A DNA stretch of 64,000 nucleotides, taken from positions 132,588,375-132,652,374 of the forward strand of contig NC_133121.1 of NCBI RefSeq assembly GCF_033568475.1, given 5' to 3'. The translations under genes were made by a program, and so were the position numbers. The notes below the pieces were generated by a model that saw only the letters and a program-made list of their open reading frames with translations, searched no databases and was not told the origin of the DNA. Each line of letters begins with the position of its first letter. The stretch's first letter is position 1. The DNA is from Henckelia pumila. Lineage: Eukaryota; Streptophyta; Magnoliopsida; Lamiales; Gesneriaceae. Below are positions 24,659 to 37,692 of this stretch, in pieces.

Positions 24659-27600
24659 ATGGCCGATTACGCCAACTACAGGAGGCCAAGAAACCTAAAC
24701 CCAGAGACAGATCTAAATCCCCTTCGCTACAAACCCACAATCTCCTCGATTCTTTTCTCCAACGACTCCACAGTTGACGCCTCCACCTCCAAGAAGAAGA
24801 ACAACTTCACTTCATCCACATTCAGAGGACTAGGATGCACTGCCTCCTCACAGGTCTCGGTTCCTGCAGCCATTAGAACTTCGGCCAACTGGGAAGCCAA
24901 GAAAGTGAAAAGGAAAGTGCTCAAGAACAAGAAAAGTAGCGGCGGCAGCAAGCTATTCTGTAACAACTCTTCTGCTGTTGCGAACATTAGCAACAATAAT
25001 GCTGGCCCTATGTCCCAATCCTCGCTTTCTTTGGCACTCTCTTCAAGTTGTGTGAGTGCGCCTGATGTTTGGTGCGGTCCCGGAATTGGGTTAACCACCG
25101 ATGCTGCTTCTGTTGATTGTGTTGTTTCGAGACGGCCTCCTGGGTCTACGAGAGGCAAAATCGATGGGGTTGACAAGATTATTCTTGGTCAGAGGGAGGT
25201 ACTTGTGTTTTTTCTGAAGCTCTAAGTTTTCTTGGCATTTATTTTTTCTGGTTCCATATATTTCTATATTCTGGGGAATGTTGTCTGCTAAATATCAGCT
25301 AAAGGTGAATTCTTTGGGTGTTTTTCTGGCGCCTCTGTCTATGTTTTGTGATTTCCTCACTGTTCCTTGTGTGGTACTACTTAACTATGTGCATTTGTTC
25401 ACAAGATGCATTTTTTGATCTCTGTTTGAGTACTATTATTGAAATTAGGGTGCTGCTTGCAGTTCTAATATCATAGGGACTTACTAGTAATAGACTAATA
25501 GTCTCACAGTCACAGGTCAAGCATTCAGCATCTGAAAATGGTAATTTCGGGAGACATCATGTGATTGATATACGTTCTTGTATTCTTTAGCTAATTCTGC
25601 TCGAGTGGCATCCTTAACATTTTCTAAGGTTGCGTGTTTACACTTGAAGATTGGATAATAACTTTTGGATGTTAAATTAGAACTACACATTGTTACTTTA
25701 GAGTTGAATTTATACTGATATTTATTCAATTTTTTGTGAATTATCAGCGGTCATCATTTACCATGAGGAGAATGGTTGCCTCAGAAGATATCCCTTTCTT
25801 TGAACCCGATGTGGCCATAGAAGTTCCACGCTTCCGTGCCGATGTTTCTGGATCTAGGCATAACCGTCATCTCAGAAATGGTTTCCGAGATGGACTTGCT
25901 GAGGTTTGTCTAATTTGAGTTTTTCTGATTTGTGCATCATCCTAATCTGTGACATTGAGGATGTTATGATTGAAGTTGCTTTGACAGGCCCAAATGTTGA
26001 TCAGTAAACCATCTTTTCTAAGTGTTTCAAAAACATATACTCCCATGCGTGTTGAAATCTTTAAGTTTAATTAAATAAAGGATGCTTTTGGGTGGATAAA
26101 TAGATGGATTTGTGATGCTGGATCCATGCCTTTGCATCATTCTGCTATAATGAAAAGCCTTGAGATCACCTGCCAAAAAAAGACTTGAGATCTTACTAAT
26201 ACATCATTTAGTTGCCAAAAATCAAAGGCAAGAGTCAATATATCAAAATAACTGTTTTTTCACAATACAATGAATATAGCAGCTGAAATGCCTAACAAAT
26301 GTAGTGACACAGTCTTGCATCAAATCCTTAAGCCTGAACAGAATGTTTGATCAATCTGTTGCCTACAAAAAATTGACCATACAGCTGAAGAGAGTGTTAG
26401 GCAAGGCTTGAGAACCCACAATGATGGTATTGATCCACAATGGGAAACGCAATTTCTTATGTGGTCCCACATGTGGGAAGAGAGTGTTAGGCAAGGCTTG
26501 AGTGGATTTGTTCAACCTACAATGATGGTATTGAATCCACAGTAGGTCACATATATTTTTTTACATGGCCCCTCATGTGAGACCACTTAATAAAATGTAC
26601 GTGACTCCTCGTGAACCGTTGGATCTACAGTGAGGGTAATGCCCTACTACAGGGTCGAACTAACAGGCCTGAGTTGACAAACTTGATTGGCGATTGTTGG
26701 TTTGGTACCTTTCAATCATATCAATGAAAATAAAGATATATTACACTCATTAATCGAGGTATATGTGATCAGGTAGAATATTTTGAGACGAACAATTATC
26801 TAGTTTAAACCAAAACAATTTTGTTAGCTCAACGGATAAGCAGTACAACCCCCACAACCTAATGGTATAGATTGTTGGTATGTAAATTGGATAGAAAGAA
26901 CAAGAAAATAGCCAAGACATAGATATGTAAATTGACACGGAGGTATCTCATGCCTCAATCTTACTTCTCTTTTTAATAGCTAAATAGAGTTATTTGTGTT
27001 TCTTGGCTGAAAAATGTGGTATCCATGCGATTCAGTGGAGTTGAAACTTAGTTAAAATTAAAATTAGACATGATTTATAAATCAAACCAACACTGCTGCT
27101 CATCTTTAAAATATCCATATTTTATACATCTCATATTTTCATTGTTTTTATGCACAAAGCTGTTGATTACTTGTAATCCAGCATGTTACCAACTTGATTG
27201 TGGACCTGTTAAATAATGGTTCCAACTAGTTTTCGAAGTGGGTTTGAGGGCATCCAGACCAGTCCAATGGAATTATTCTGGTTCTGGGGATATATTGATT
27301 TCCACCTCAAACTCTGGTAACTAACTAGAACTGAATTGGTATGAATGGATCCAGTTTCACTTAATTCTATAATTGCAACCCAGCATCAAGACACCGAATC
27401 TGGTTAAAGACATAATCACTTCTACTGTTCTGCTTCACACATTAATTAACTCAGTGATTCTGGCTTGAATCTGGTCTAACTTGACCCGCCAAGCATTTCT
27501 AGTAGTAACTGAAAAAGATGCTGAAAAAATACTCTTTTTGTGAATTTATGAACAAGTATCAGTGTGGTAATCTTTTTATTTCTGTCATTAAACCTGCTCG

Positions 27601-28409
27601 CAGATTGTAATGCTCCAAAGTAGTTTGTTGACAGAAGGGAGTCCTGATGTGCTCGATCTACACCGGGATATGAGGCTTGATGTTGATAGCATGTCATATG
27701 AGGTTCGTGTGGAAAGTTGTTGGGCCGTTAGTTAACAATATTTTGAATGTGCTCCCAATATATATTTTAACTTCCACATGGCGCTACAGGAATTAGTGGA
27801 ACTTGGTGACAGGATTGGCTATGTGAACACTGGTCTCAGAGAAGATGAGATAACTCACTGTCTGAGGAGTAGTAAGCTTGCAATGTTGAACAACGTTACC
27901 TCACATTTTCCCACGGAAATGGAAAATAATTGCAGCATATGCCAGGTTAGCCTTGTGACACTGTATCTGGTGCTTTGTATTGGCATTGGTTTTCATTGTT
28001 TTCAACAGCTTTTGTTTATTTAATTTCCCATTTTTAAAGTAAAAAAAAATATATAGTGAAAAAGAATATGATTCGACACAGAAACTATGTGGTTAGACAC
28101 AAAGATTTACGTTCATAGGGCTAAAACTTTTAACACCTCTTTCCGTGGCCTCTTTATTTAGGTGTGACATTCACTAACTATTAAAATATATGAAAATTAT
28201 ATCTTAATATAATAAATCTGGTTTATGTAAATATTATCTGATTTTCTAACATAGCAAATGAATATATAAACTAGGAGGAATACAAAAAGGATGAGGAGAC
28301 AGGGAACCTGAACTGTGGACACTCCTTCCATATTGATTGCATTAAGCAGTGGCTGATGCAGAAAAAAACTTGCCCCATCTGTAAAACTGCAGCCGTTTCT
28401 CAAATATAG
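24659..28409 (+). CDS. RING-H2 E3 ubiquitin ligase
   Basis: Five exons join in frame: 24659-25198, 25748-25903, 27604-27702, 27790-27945 and 28275-28409. They are all phase 0 with GT-AG borders and give 361 residues. The C-terminus is a textbook C3H2C3 RING finger: Cys313, Cys316, Cys331, His333, His336, Cys339, Cys350, Cys353. It is split by the last intron just after CSICQ. The family transfers ubiquitin from an E2 to target proteins. The N-terminal 200 residues are rich in Ser, Asn and Lys and probably disordered. A conserved block before the RING (ELVELGDRIGYVNTGLREDE) is typical of plant MBR/HIP1-like RING proteins. The ATG at 24659 follows a C/T-rich leader and is the first in this frame. 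The substrate cannot be told from sequence. The gene converges on the kinesin gene. Confidence 0.9.
26385..26560. repeat. Imperfect tandem repeat in RING-gene intron 2
   Basis: GAGAGTGTTAGGCAAGGCTTG appears twice (near 26390 and 26480), each followed by CCCACAATGATGGTATTGA-like or CCTACAATGATGGTATTGAA sequence and then CACA(A/G)T. The unit is about 90 bp. The 1.7 kb intron (25904-27603) is otherwise unremarkable AT-rich DNA. Confidence 0.7.
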
Positions 28410-29110
28410 GCCGTCATGCTCGGCAGCTCTCATAAATTCTTCCGCTGCTTTGTTTATTCTGTACAGATTTCAAGAACCGGCAATATAGACTTTTTTTTTC
28501 TTTGATTGTGGGGATTTCTGAATCTTTGTTCCTAAATTTAATACCATTTTGTTGTTGTTTGGAAGTTCATTTGAAAATGTTCTCTTTGATCAAATTTGTT
28601 TGAAAAGTTCCTCAAGTCAAGATTGGTAATGCAAACGCACTTTCAAACTGTTGGTTCTTGCCCTCTCTCTTTCTTTTCTGTACATTTTGTTTTCCCTTTC
28701 AAAAGACTGTCAATTTCAAAACGGAGACAACTTTGGCACGTGGTGCCGTGAATCAGGTCATTTCTGCATTTCCAGGATCGGGCTTGAAGAAAATGGTCGA
28801 TTCTCATTGCCTATAGCAGCCCTCATACTCTCTAAAAGTGAAAAGTACAGGGGGGTGCTATGACCGCCCACAAGTAGTTGCCGGTTTTAGGTTTGGTGTG
28901 TTGTGTACAGGAGACTATCAAGAATCTTAAAATTTAAATAAATTGAATTATGGTAGCCATTCTGTCACATACAATTTCAATGGTGGCTGGCGGGTACAAT
29001 AAATTATACCATCATTTACACACCAAGAGAAAGTAAGAAAACTGGGAGCCTTCCTCGATTGTATACAGAAAACATTAACTGTGATTTATGGGCAGAAAGA
29101 TTGAAGTTCC
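28410..29110. other. Convergent 3' intergenic region
   Basis: It holds the 3' UTRs of the RING gene (+) and the kinesin gene (-). Nothing else is seen; the open frame at 28651-28863 is not a recognisable protein. Confidence 0.5.
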
Positions 29111-32100
29111 TCACAAGTGAAGGAGGTCTGATATCTGGTTCCAGTCCATAAACCAGTGCCTTTTATCAGATGGAACCGCAAAATTCAACTCAAACATTTC
29201 TTTTGACATATTTCCACCTTCATGGAACCCCACAAGCTTTGCAACAATCTCAGCACTCTCTTGCACATGCTTAGCATCGTATGGATTGGTCCAAAGCTTG
29301 TTTATAAACTGCGTCTTTCGTTGTTTCCCTTCTAACGGTACATCCCATTTCATGTACAACACATCTCTTTCCTCGATCGTCAAACGTGCTATTAGCCGTT
29401 TCGCAAGAAACTCTCTTTCACGCTTCAACGCTCTGATGCTGAATCACAAATTAGATAATTTGAAATCAGAGGCCTTTTAACTTAATAATTATCAATATAA
29501 GAGCTCTTTATTAGGATAGACAATAATGAACCTGGATGACAAAGAGATCATGGGTTCGTTTCCCACACGAGCGGGGCTTGCACTTCCAAGTTTGTTTAGG
29601 TGTTGCTGCAGCCATGTCAAACGTCTAAGCTCCACTTCCATGTATATCTGATCAGCATGATCCCCACTGAATAGCAGATAAAATTGTGTCCTGTGAATGA
29701 TTGACACATGGCAAACATCCCACAACTCGATAATCTGCTGCCTCTGCTCAGTAAAAATTGTATGCCACGACGTAGGTGACTCCTGTATCTCAGGAAGAAT
29801 CTCACCATCATCCAAATTGTGTCCAGCAGCTTCATTTGCTTCAAGCTCGAGCACCTAAAGGCATATAGGACGTTAGCATAGGAAGGTCAAATAGTAGAAC
29901 CTAAATGTGTAACAGATACTGAGATTCTCCTTATATGCTAGTGCATGCAAAGAAAAGAAACCTACAGGTTTCCCTGTTAGCTCCCTGCACACGTGGTTTC
30001 AGTGTAATCTCATGGTTTTAGAATAATCTATTGATGCAGAAATAAGAAGTTGAAAGAGAATAATTATCTTGCCTGGCATACAAGAAGCTGTTTTTGGTAT
30101 TGCAGCTTGGCAACACGCTCTTTAAGTTCCGTCACATAAGTTTTTATGCTTCTAACATTCTCTTCTGCAGCATTTTGAAACATCCTTTTCATTTTCCTCA
30201 TGTTGACAGAACTTGAACGTCGATATGGAGTGTTTTCTTTTGAGGAGACATCTCCACCTTCACTCTTTGTGGGAGTATCTTTTTCAGAAACTGGCTGAAT
30301 TTCGTTAGACACTGTATCATCCAATTCTGGAGCCCGATTTTCTACCTCACCACCATTCAATACTTGTCGTGAAACCGATAAAGGTGAACATGGAGATTTT
30401 ATGAAATTTTGCCTGTTGAGACTGTTGCTTGAAACTAAAGGAAGCAATTTTTTCTTTTTAGAAACACTCTTTGATTTTGGAGTTTCATCATTGGCCGGCT
30501 GGTCATTATTGGTTGGAAGTGACATAACTAATTTGTCTATGGACTTCTGAACATTTTCCAGTTTCTCTTCAAGATCCGCTATGGTGCTTCCTTGAGAGTG
30601 GAGTCGAGTTATCTCTTCCTTTAGGTTTGCACTAACACTCCTGTTAACTGTGACAACACTTTTAACTTCAAGTTCTTTAGGAGCTGGCCGAATGGCACGC
30701 ATTTCTCTTATTTCTGCTTGCAGCTTAGCGATAGTCTCTGCTGCATCTTGGTTACCATGTCTATGACATGCTACCTCCTTCTGTAGTACCTCAAGAGCTC
30801 GGTTGGCCTCATCACCTAACTGCTCCTGAAGCTGTTCGAGTTTCCGAATTTCATGCATCAGTGTAAAAGGAGCTGTTGACGATTGCCTCATCGTCCGCAT
30901 TCCCACTGTATTGCTTATTCCCACTGTATTACTTATTCTTTTGTGTTGTCCAAACTCCCTTCCATCAAGTTTTGGTAATGAAGTTACAGAAAAAGAGAGA
31001 CACTTCCTTGCAATAGGACTATGTGATTCAGAAGGTTTGTGTACCTGAATTACATAGAAAAATATGAGCTTTCGACTGTAGAGAAAGCCTAAATACAGTA
31101 ACATGGTTTTTGATGATCACAAGATGCAGGAAAAGAAAAGAAAGACAAAATTAGAGACCTGTTCCTCGTTCAGTTTTCTACTCAACTCATCCACCTGACA
31201 CTGTGCCAGATCTCTTTGTCGCTTTAGTTCCTCCATTTCCTTCTCCATCTAAAGCAAGTATGATAAAATACGATCAGAATTTAAGGCCCTTCTTTTTTTA
31301 AAAAAGAAAAAAAACGATTAATGATATTGAACCTGCATAATTTTTAAATCTTTCTCATTATATTGGTCTGGTGCGCGTAGCTCTGCTTCCAGTCTTGCTA
31401 CTTCTTTTTGCAAATGCTTGACAAGCTGTTTATCTGAAACAACCTGACAAAAACATCCAAACAAGATTAAAGAACAATAATTTCCCCACGACGTTGAATG
31501 ATAAGGAGAATGCCATGCCTAAATAACACAAACATATTATGGACTACTAATGCTCCACAGTAAAGAAAGTACCATATTCACTTGGGCGTTATTTGTCACT
31601 TCCTTAGCTCGGGTGGCAAACAAAAGAGTGTTACGCGATTGTTCTACATGACTTGAAGCTGGACTCAATGTGCATATGATGGCAGTACGCGCATTTCCAC
31701 CCAGTGAATGCTGCAGTATGCGTGTTAGCTTTGAATCTCGGTATGGTATGTGACCACTTCTTTTTCCAACACTGGAAGCCAAGAATTTTGACGTTAAAAA
31801 ACAATACAATATTTGGCTTGACAAACTCACGTTCTTGCAGTATTACTAGAGAATTCTCATACTCTTAACACAAAATGTTATTGGAGCACAAGATCAACTT
31901 TAATTCCAAATCCTTATAGAACATTAGATGGTATTTAGCCTGTGTATATAAAAGTTTCAGCAAAATCCAATCATACCATGAACGCTCCTAGCTCCAACCA
32001 GAAATGAAAGGGAAAGAAAATAAACGAAAGTGTCAAAGCAAAGGTAGATTGTTGGATCTCTCTACTTAGAGCTTTTTCTGACCTGAGCTTCCTAATTACT

Positions 32101-33918
32101 GTTGTGAGGGTCATCAGGCTAAGGTTAATATGACATCCCTCTCTAAGTCTAGCACCTTCTGCATTTGTTTGTGATGCCCTCTCACTTCCAGCTAAATCAA
32201 CAAAGTTCTGCACAACAGAGACAAGCCAAAATATCAGAAAGTTAACATCTGCTCTTTCAAGAGATTTTATATCATGAAAGTGAGACAGATGATATTACCA
32301 AGATTGCTACATAAGATCTCACGTGATCAGAGCTTTCACGAAGAGTGCTTTCAATAGTCTGTGTTGCAAATTAAGGAACTCAAATTAGTGACAAAAATAC
32401 ATATCCTAAACATTTCTTTTGTATTCCATTAAGGAATATGAAAACCAAACTGACCAATCTTATAATCTGGTGTGATCGAGAGCTGTTATCGTTGAGGGCA
32501 GTTTCACCTACTTGTCTTTGAGCTACAAAAAAGCAAGAGCAAAAAATAAGCTATTCTTCGCAGCAATGTGTAGTGGTATAACTATCTTGGTGCCAAAGGT
32601 TTCAAATGTTTACCATCACAAACACCTATTAAATGTCTCAGGTGTTGATCATCATTTGCTGTCTCTTCCACTAATTTCTCGACCAGGGTTCCTCTCTGCA
32701 AACAAGTAATAAATATTGATGATGAAGGCAAAATGCATATAATACTAAGTATAACAGTTTGTTTGATACAACTAAAGAGTTTGTCACCTCTGGATCATCC
32801 AAGAGTTTAAGATTACGGCCAGATTCTGAATTCAGTAGATCTCTAACATTCTCATTATAGATTTCTAGGCCCGATATTTTTACTCGGAAGTTTCGCTCTG
32901 GATTCTGCTCAGTAACCAAATTTCAAGAGGTTAGAATAATAACTGTAACCACAAACATTTTGTAGCTTTTTTTAAATTAAGAAATGGATGTGAACTATGA
33001 AAACAAACAAAGAAAATCTTCCGCTTTTCAATCAAGACTCAATATGAAGAGCTAAAGAAGAAATTGGAGCAACGGTCAAAATTTGAGAAAACATTTAGAA
33101 TTCATTTATCTAGTGTTGCGATAAATGAAGGTTTCAGTTAACTTTATTCTGATGAACATAGACTCTGTTAAGAAAGTGTTTATTATGCTTGTCAGTCTTG
33201 TCACTCGCTCCTGTGTCTTCTAAATCTAATATATGTGATGGTAGGAAAAATATTAAGAACATGCACAGCAGGAGAAGAAAATTTTAATGACGCTTACATT
33301 CACTATATGCATGTATATATCATTAACAGCTTTCTCCTTAATTCCTTTCATCGTATAAGTTTTCCCGCTGCTTGTTTGCCCATATGCAAATATAGTTGCT
33401 GCACAAAATTAAGTGAAAAATCAGAGTATTTTAAGAAGGAAACGAAATGATACATGTATTAATTCATAGTGCTTTTAGCAACTGAATTGACTAACCATTA
33501 ATACCCATGAGAGCAGATAAAGCAACAGTTTTCACGCCATCCTCATATACTGATTCGGTTGAACAGTCAGGTCCAAATACTTTATCTGAAACGAAAGCAA
33601 GATTTTCCGACTGACTTTCCTAATCCAAAGTATTGCCAAAACAAGATCGAAACGATGCATATGCTTAACATATCACTCACCAAATGTGAAGGAGGTTGGC
33701 TGAGCTCCACGTTCATGTGGGCTAGGCTTGTACATAATGGAATTATCATCGCTGCATTCCCAGGCTATTTGATCTTTAGAGGATTGTTCCCTCTTGTTCA
33801 GGGGCCTTAACCTTACTGTTACCAAAATTTTGTCTTCTCTTGATTTCTGCCCCCCTGGAGTGGCTACCGGTGATCTGTCTATTTTTGAGGCAGGCGTGCT
33901 AGGCGTTCTGACCGTCAT
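29111..33918 (-). CDS. NACK1: Kinesin-7 of the NACK1/HINKEL type
   Basis: Fourteen exons (plus-strand coordinates, 5' to 3'): 33918-33681, 33585-33496, 33398-33298, 32904-32788, 32695-32614, 32522-32455, 32358-32299, 32207-32083, 31771-31573, 31443-31333, 31248-31159, 31044-30073, 29854-29532 and 29438-29111. They give 967 residues, the usual NACK1 length. The plus-end motor comes first: ATP-binding GQTSSGKT at 116-123, switch I NDNSSRSH at 220-227, switch II DLAGSER at 256-262. Coiled coils follow, then the C-terminal DUF3490 region typical of this subclass. Start ATG 33918 gives [17 protein letters not shown], the family's N-terminus. In tobacco and Arabidopsis this kinesin activates the NPK1 MAP-kinase cascade at the phragmoplast and drives cell-plate expansion. 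The intron after exon 12 begins GC, not GT (30072-30071). The call is to subfamily level with high confidence. Confidence 0.95.
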
Positions 33919-34605
33919 ATCCCTTCCAGATAAAAAAAGAAAGATGGATTCTTCGTTCCACCCCTTAAAGCAAGATCTGAAAACTTTCAAAGTAGGCTAA
34001 AATCAATGAATAAACGATCACGTAGATGAATATGACTACTTTTGCAACAAAATCGAACTGTTCTTTACAGTGACACCTATTGATCAAGCACGATCTGCAT
34101 ACAAGCCTGATGTTAGAATAGAAAACAAAAATTCAAGAAAAGAAATTAACTAGTCTCATCACAGGACAAATTAAACCGTAAATGAAGCAGAGAAAAAAAA
34201 ATCCAGTTAACAGTGAGCAGAAAAATTCACAATCCAGACAGAAATGTTATTAATGGTAACAACTAACAAACTGAAGAAAAAAACATAGAATTAACTAGAA
34301 AAAATGAAAGATAAGTGAAGAATTCCACCTGAGAACTGAGCGCAGATAGATTTCCAATCAGATCTAACTCAAATCAAGAGCGGCAAAGATTCAGTGAAGC
34401 AGCTTCGCACAAATCAAGGAAATTAACAAAAATCAATTTCAAAGAATTCCATAGAATGCCTGAGAATTGATAGGGCGAAGATATTCAATCAGATTCACGC
34501 GAATCAAAATCAGAGTAATAAGATACGAAAAAGGAAAGAGGTGAGCAATAAAACTCCTGTATTTGTGTCTGAGCGAAGATTTTGGATTTTTAAAAATTTG
34601 GGACT

Positions 34606-34616
34606 TGCAACGGCTA
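34606..34616. promoter_or_regulatory. MSA-like motif (AACGG core) upstream of the kinesin gene
   Basis: TGCAACGGCTA lies about 690 bp upstream of the kinesin ATG, next to the probable transcription start region. It matches the core and 3' half of the mitosis-specific activator consensus YCYAACGGYYA, which R1R2R3-MYB proteins bind in G2/M genes; NACK1 is a known target class. A second AACGGTCA lies in intron 3 (33071-33078). Function here is inferred. Confidence 0.5.
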
Positions 34617-34619
34617 TTT

Positions 34620-35730
34620 TATTGGCTCGCGGCTCGTTAATTGAATTCGTGAGAATATGGCGACGATACAACGTTATATTTCTCGGCCCGAGAAAAAGAC
34701 GTTTGTCTCAATAGTCAGAAATGCCCCCCAACTTTTTATTTGATTGCCGTTTAACCTCATTTTTTGGGAATAGGACTACATTTTTATTATGACGATGATT
34801 AATTTGTATGAAAAAATAATAACGAGAAATTTTCAAATTTTTATTTTTCCGTATTTTATATATATTATTTTGCTATGAAATTAATAATAAATATTGTGCG
34901 TGGTTGTTAGATGCGCGACTTAAGAATTTCAAAATAAAATAATTTATATTACTTCATTTAGAAAAAAATATGATTTATTTATCTATTACGAGTTTCGATA
35001 ACATGAACAATCACCATAGATCACTACGTGAGCAACAGCTGACGTGACAATAACTCATACATCAGTTGTTGCTCATGTAGTTGCCAATGGTGGTTGCCCA
35101 TGTGATCAAAATTCTATCTATTACAATATAAACATGCTCGATAATTTATCAACAAATAAGAGAGTGTTTGCAAAATATTATGCTTTTATAGAAGTGATTA
35201 AATTTATAAATTATAAAAAAATTAAGAAAAATCAAAAGTTGGTAGTGTTTGGAAACAAATGTGAAAATTTAAAAATCAAAGTTGGGTAGTATTTGATAAA
35301 TAATTGATTAGAGTGATTTTAACATTAATCTTTTTATTAGAATTACTTTTGGAGAATCATAATCACCATATGACTAGCTTTTTGATTTCAATTAAGTTAA
35401 GCATAAGTTAACACATAATTTATGTTTAAGAAGCACACAAAATTAAATTTTAAAGCCAAAATCTAACAATCATTTTTTAGTGATTGCAAACACTTCCTCA
35501 GTTAAGGGTACTTTGAAAAAAAATTTACCGATTTCCGAAAACTCAATTTTTTGGTGTGAAAAATGTAAAGACGATTTTTAGAAAAGAAATTAATTGCTAT
35601 AATTTTCACATGGTTTACTTTCTATCTTAATGTGGCTGTCCTAGCTCAAAAAATATGTTCAGAGTTTTTGAAATATATGAGTACTTACTTGATCATGATC
35701 AGTAGTTAGATTACTTTACAAAAAATTTAT
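34620..35730. other. Intergenic DNA upstream of the kinesin gene
   Basis: AT-rich sequence with no recognisable gene. The open frame at 35044-35289 has no family resemblance. An inverted CTCGGCCCGAG palindrome near 34683 lies close to the kinesin promoter. Confidence 0.4.
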
Positions 35731-35840
35731 CGGGCGAGCCTATTGCACACTCAATATAGTTTACATGATTAACGTAGTTTGCAGACTACTGCGTCAGCCC
35801 GAGGATATACCTAGTGTGCATTGAAGGGGTATGGGTAACA
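35731..35840 (+). mobile_element. SINE fragment (Au-like), 3' half
   Basis: CGGGCGAGCCTATTGCACAC, then AACGTAGTTTGCAGACTACT and CCCGAGGATATACCTAGTGT match the body of the widespread plant Au-type SINE. Copies at 35878, 36545 (reverse), 44168 (reverse) and 53497 share this body. The tRNA-like head is missing. Confidence 0.7.
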
Positions 35841-35877
35841 GGTTGACAGTCATAGACGAATGTGGTTGACGTCAAGA

Positions 35878-36050
35878 GGTGTCAGAGTTGGTGTAATAGG
35901 TGTACTTTTGACATGTTCGTAAGTTTGATTCCTCTCGTCAACAATTTTTATGGCGAACCTGTCACACAAAGCTAGCCTAGTACAATTTACTTGACTTGCG
36001 TGATTTACCGGCTATTGTATTAGCTCGAAAGTTTATCTGATGCATATCGA
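35878..36050 (+). mobile_element. SINE (Au-like) with tRNA-derived head
   Basis: It begins GGTGTCAGAGTTGGTGTAA, resembling a Pol III A box. A B-box-like AAGTTTGATTCCTC follows, then the body GCGAACCTGTCACACAAAGC and TTTACTTGACTTGCGTGATT. The tail is degenerate, without a long A-run. It lies tandem to the fragment at 35731. Confidence 0.7.
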
Positions 36051-36544
36051 AATATAACAACGCTGATCTTATTATATTAACTTCTTTGATAGGTTTACTA
36101 TGAATACTTCTTAATCACAAAAACAAACCTTATTTATTTTTTATTTTTAAAAAACAACTCTTATGTTCCATATTGGTTGGTTAAGCTCTTATTGGACGAG
36201 GCATTTTACTAATATTATGAGTTTTTCTGATTTCAAAAAAAAATTTAAAATTTATTTCATATTCATATATATATATATATATATATGAGCATAATATTCC
36301 ATGTATAATTTAATTTAACTCACGTAAAAGACTAAAAAAATTTACTCCAAAAGTTACTTGAGAAAACGCGTAACCATTCTCAATCAATGGATAAATTTTG
36401 ACTAATTAATTAATTTTTTAAACATGCGCAATACACGTACGTACCCAACAACTAGTATCAATAAACCTTAGCGTGAATCATCTATGTTTCACTAAATATT
36501 TCCTATGGCTTGGTAAATGATATTGGATATTTTGAAAATTATAT

Positions 36545-36650
36545 ATTTTTTTTGTGACGTGAAACTCGCAGCCGCTACCTTCGGTGCGCACTGGATAAAC
36601 CCCCGAACTAACGCAATATTCTGCAAACTACGTTAGCCAGGTAAACCACA
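36545..36650 (-). mobile_element. SINE fragment (Au-like), 3' half with A-tail
   Basis: On the minus strand it reads GGTTTACCTGGCTAACGTAG, then GTGCGCACCGAAGGTAGCGG, GAGTTTCACGTCAC and an A-run (36545-36553 as T). This is the best preserved 3' end of the SINE family in the window. The tRNA-like head is absent. Confidence 0.75.
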
Positions 36651-37651
36651 AATTATATTTTCTAACCCTTATAAAGTGGGATGTAAAAAAAAAAAAAAAC
36701 CTTATAAAGTGGGTATACATAATTGTGAAATGAATGATCGTACGGAAGTTGTATATTTCTTTATTTTACATATTAATTAATTAGGTTTTGTATATAAGAT
36801 AAATATTATCATATATTTAAATATCACAAAAACTCCTATGAAACTCTTATCACTAATCATTTTTAAAATGAATCTTTCATCTCATCAACTGATGAAAAAA
36901 TGTATATTGTATGTTAATTTTATTGGATTAAATTCACTCGTTTTATAAATATAGATTCCTAAAAATATCTTAGAAGAAATCTAAATGTTTAAAAAAAAAG
37001 GAAATCTACTTTTTAAATATGTATATAGTACTATTTATTATATACTCGAATAATTATAGTAATTAAATGAATATATTCGGATACCTGAAGTGGAAAGTGA
37101 TTTCTTGATAACTTAGCATATATTAATGTTATAATATTTCACAATATATAGATGGATACCCGTTAGATATATTAATTTTTTATACCAAACTAGCTGGCTA
37201 TATATATGTAGCCATTAAATTATTCATCGTTGCTTGAGAGAGAATTGTTTCGTTTTATTAATTATTAATGGCATGTGGACTGTGGTGGAACAGTAACCCT
37301 TTTTTTTGGTTTTTTGGATGGAAAACAAAAGTCATTATAATTTATACACTATTTCTTATCAAAAACTAAAATGTATAAATTCATTTTTCAATTCAATATA
37401 TATGACCTCCGCTGAGCAATTTCTTGTGGTTAATTTCATTTTTGGGGGAAAAAGGATTGAGGTTAGGGGGGAAAAAATCTAGAAATTGACTCAGAAGTCA
37501 TAACATGATTAAAATTGGAAAAAAAAAAGTGCAACTTCCGAGAGTAAACATGTAAATCTTCTTAAATAGCTCTCTTCCAGATTAAAATAGATATTTTTAA
37601 TATACATAAAATAATTTAAATTCCATTTGTATTAGTAATTATTTTATTGGA

Positions 37652-37692
<41 letters not shown>

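Noticed and set aside
24727-25176. 149-residue open frame on the minus strand opposite RING exon 1
   Set aside because: It is the antisense shadow of a real coding exon with biased codons.
36400-36460. Possible Helitron 3' end (ACACGTACGTACCCAACAACTAGT)
   Set aside because: CTAGT is present but the hairpin is weak and I cannot find a matching 5' end.
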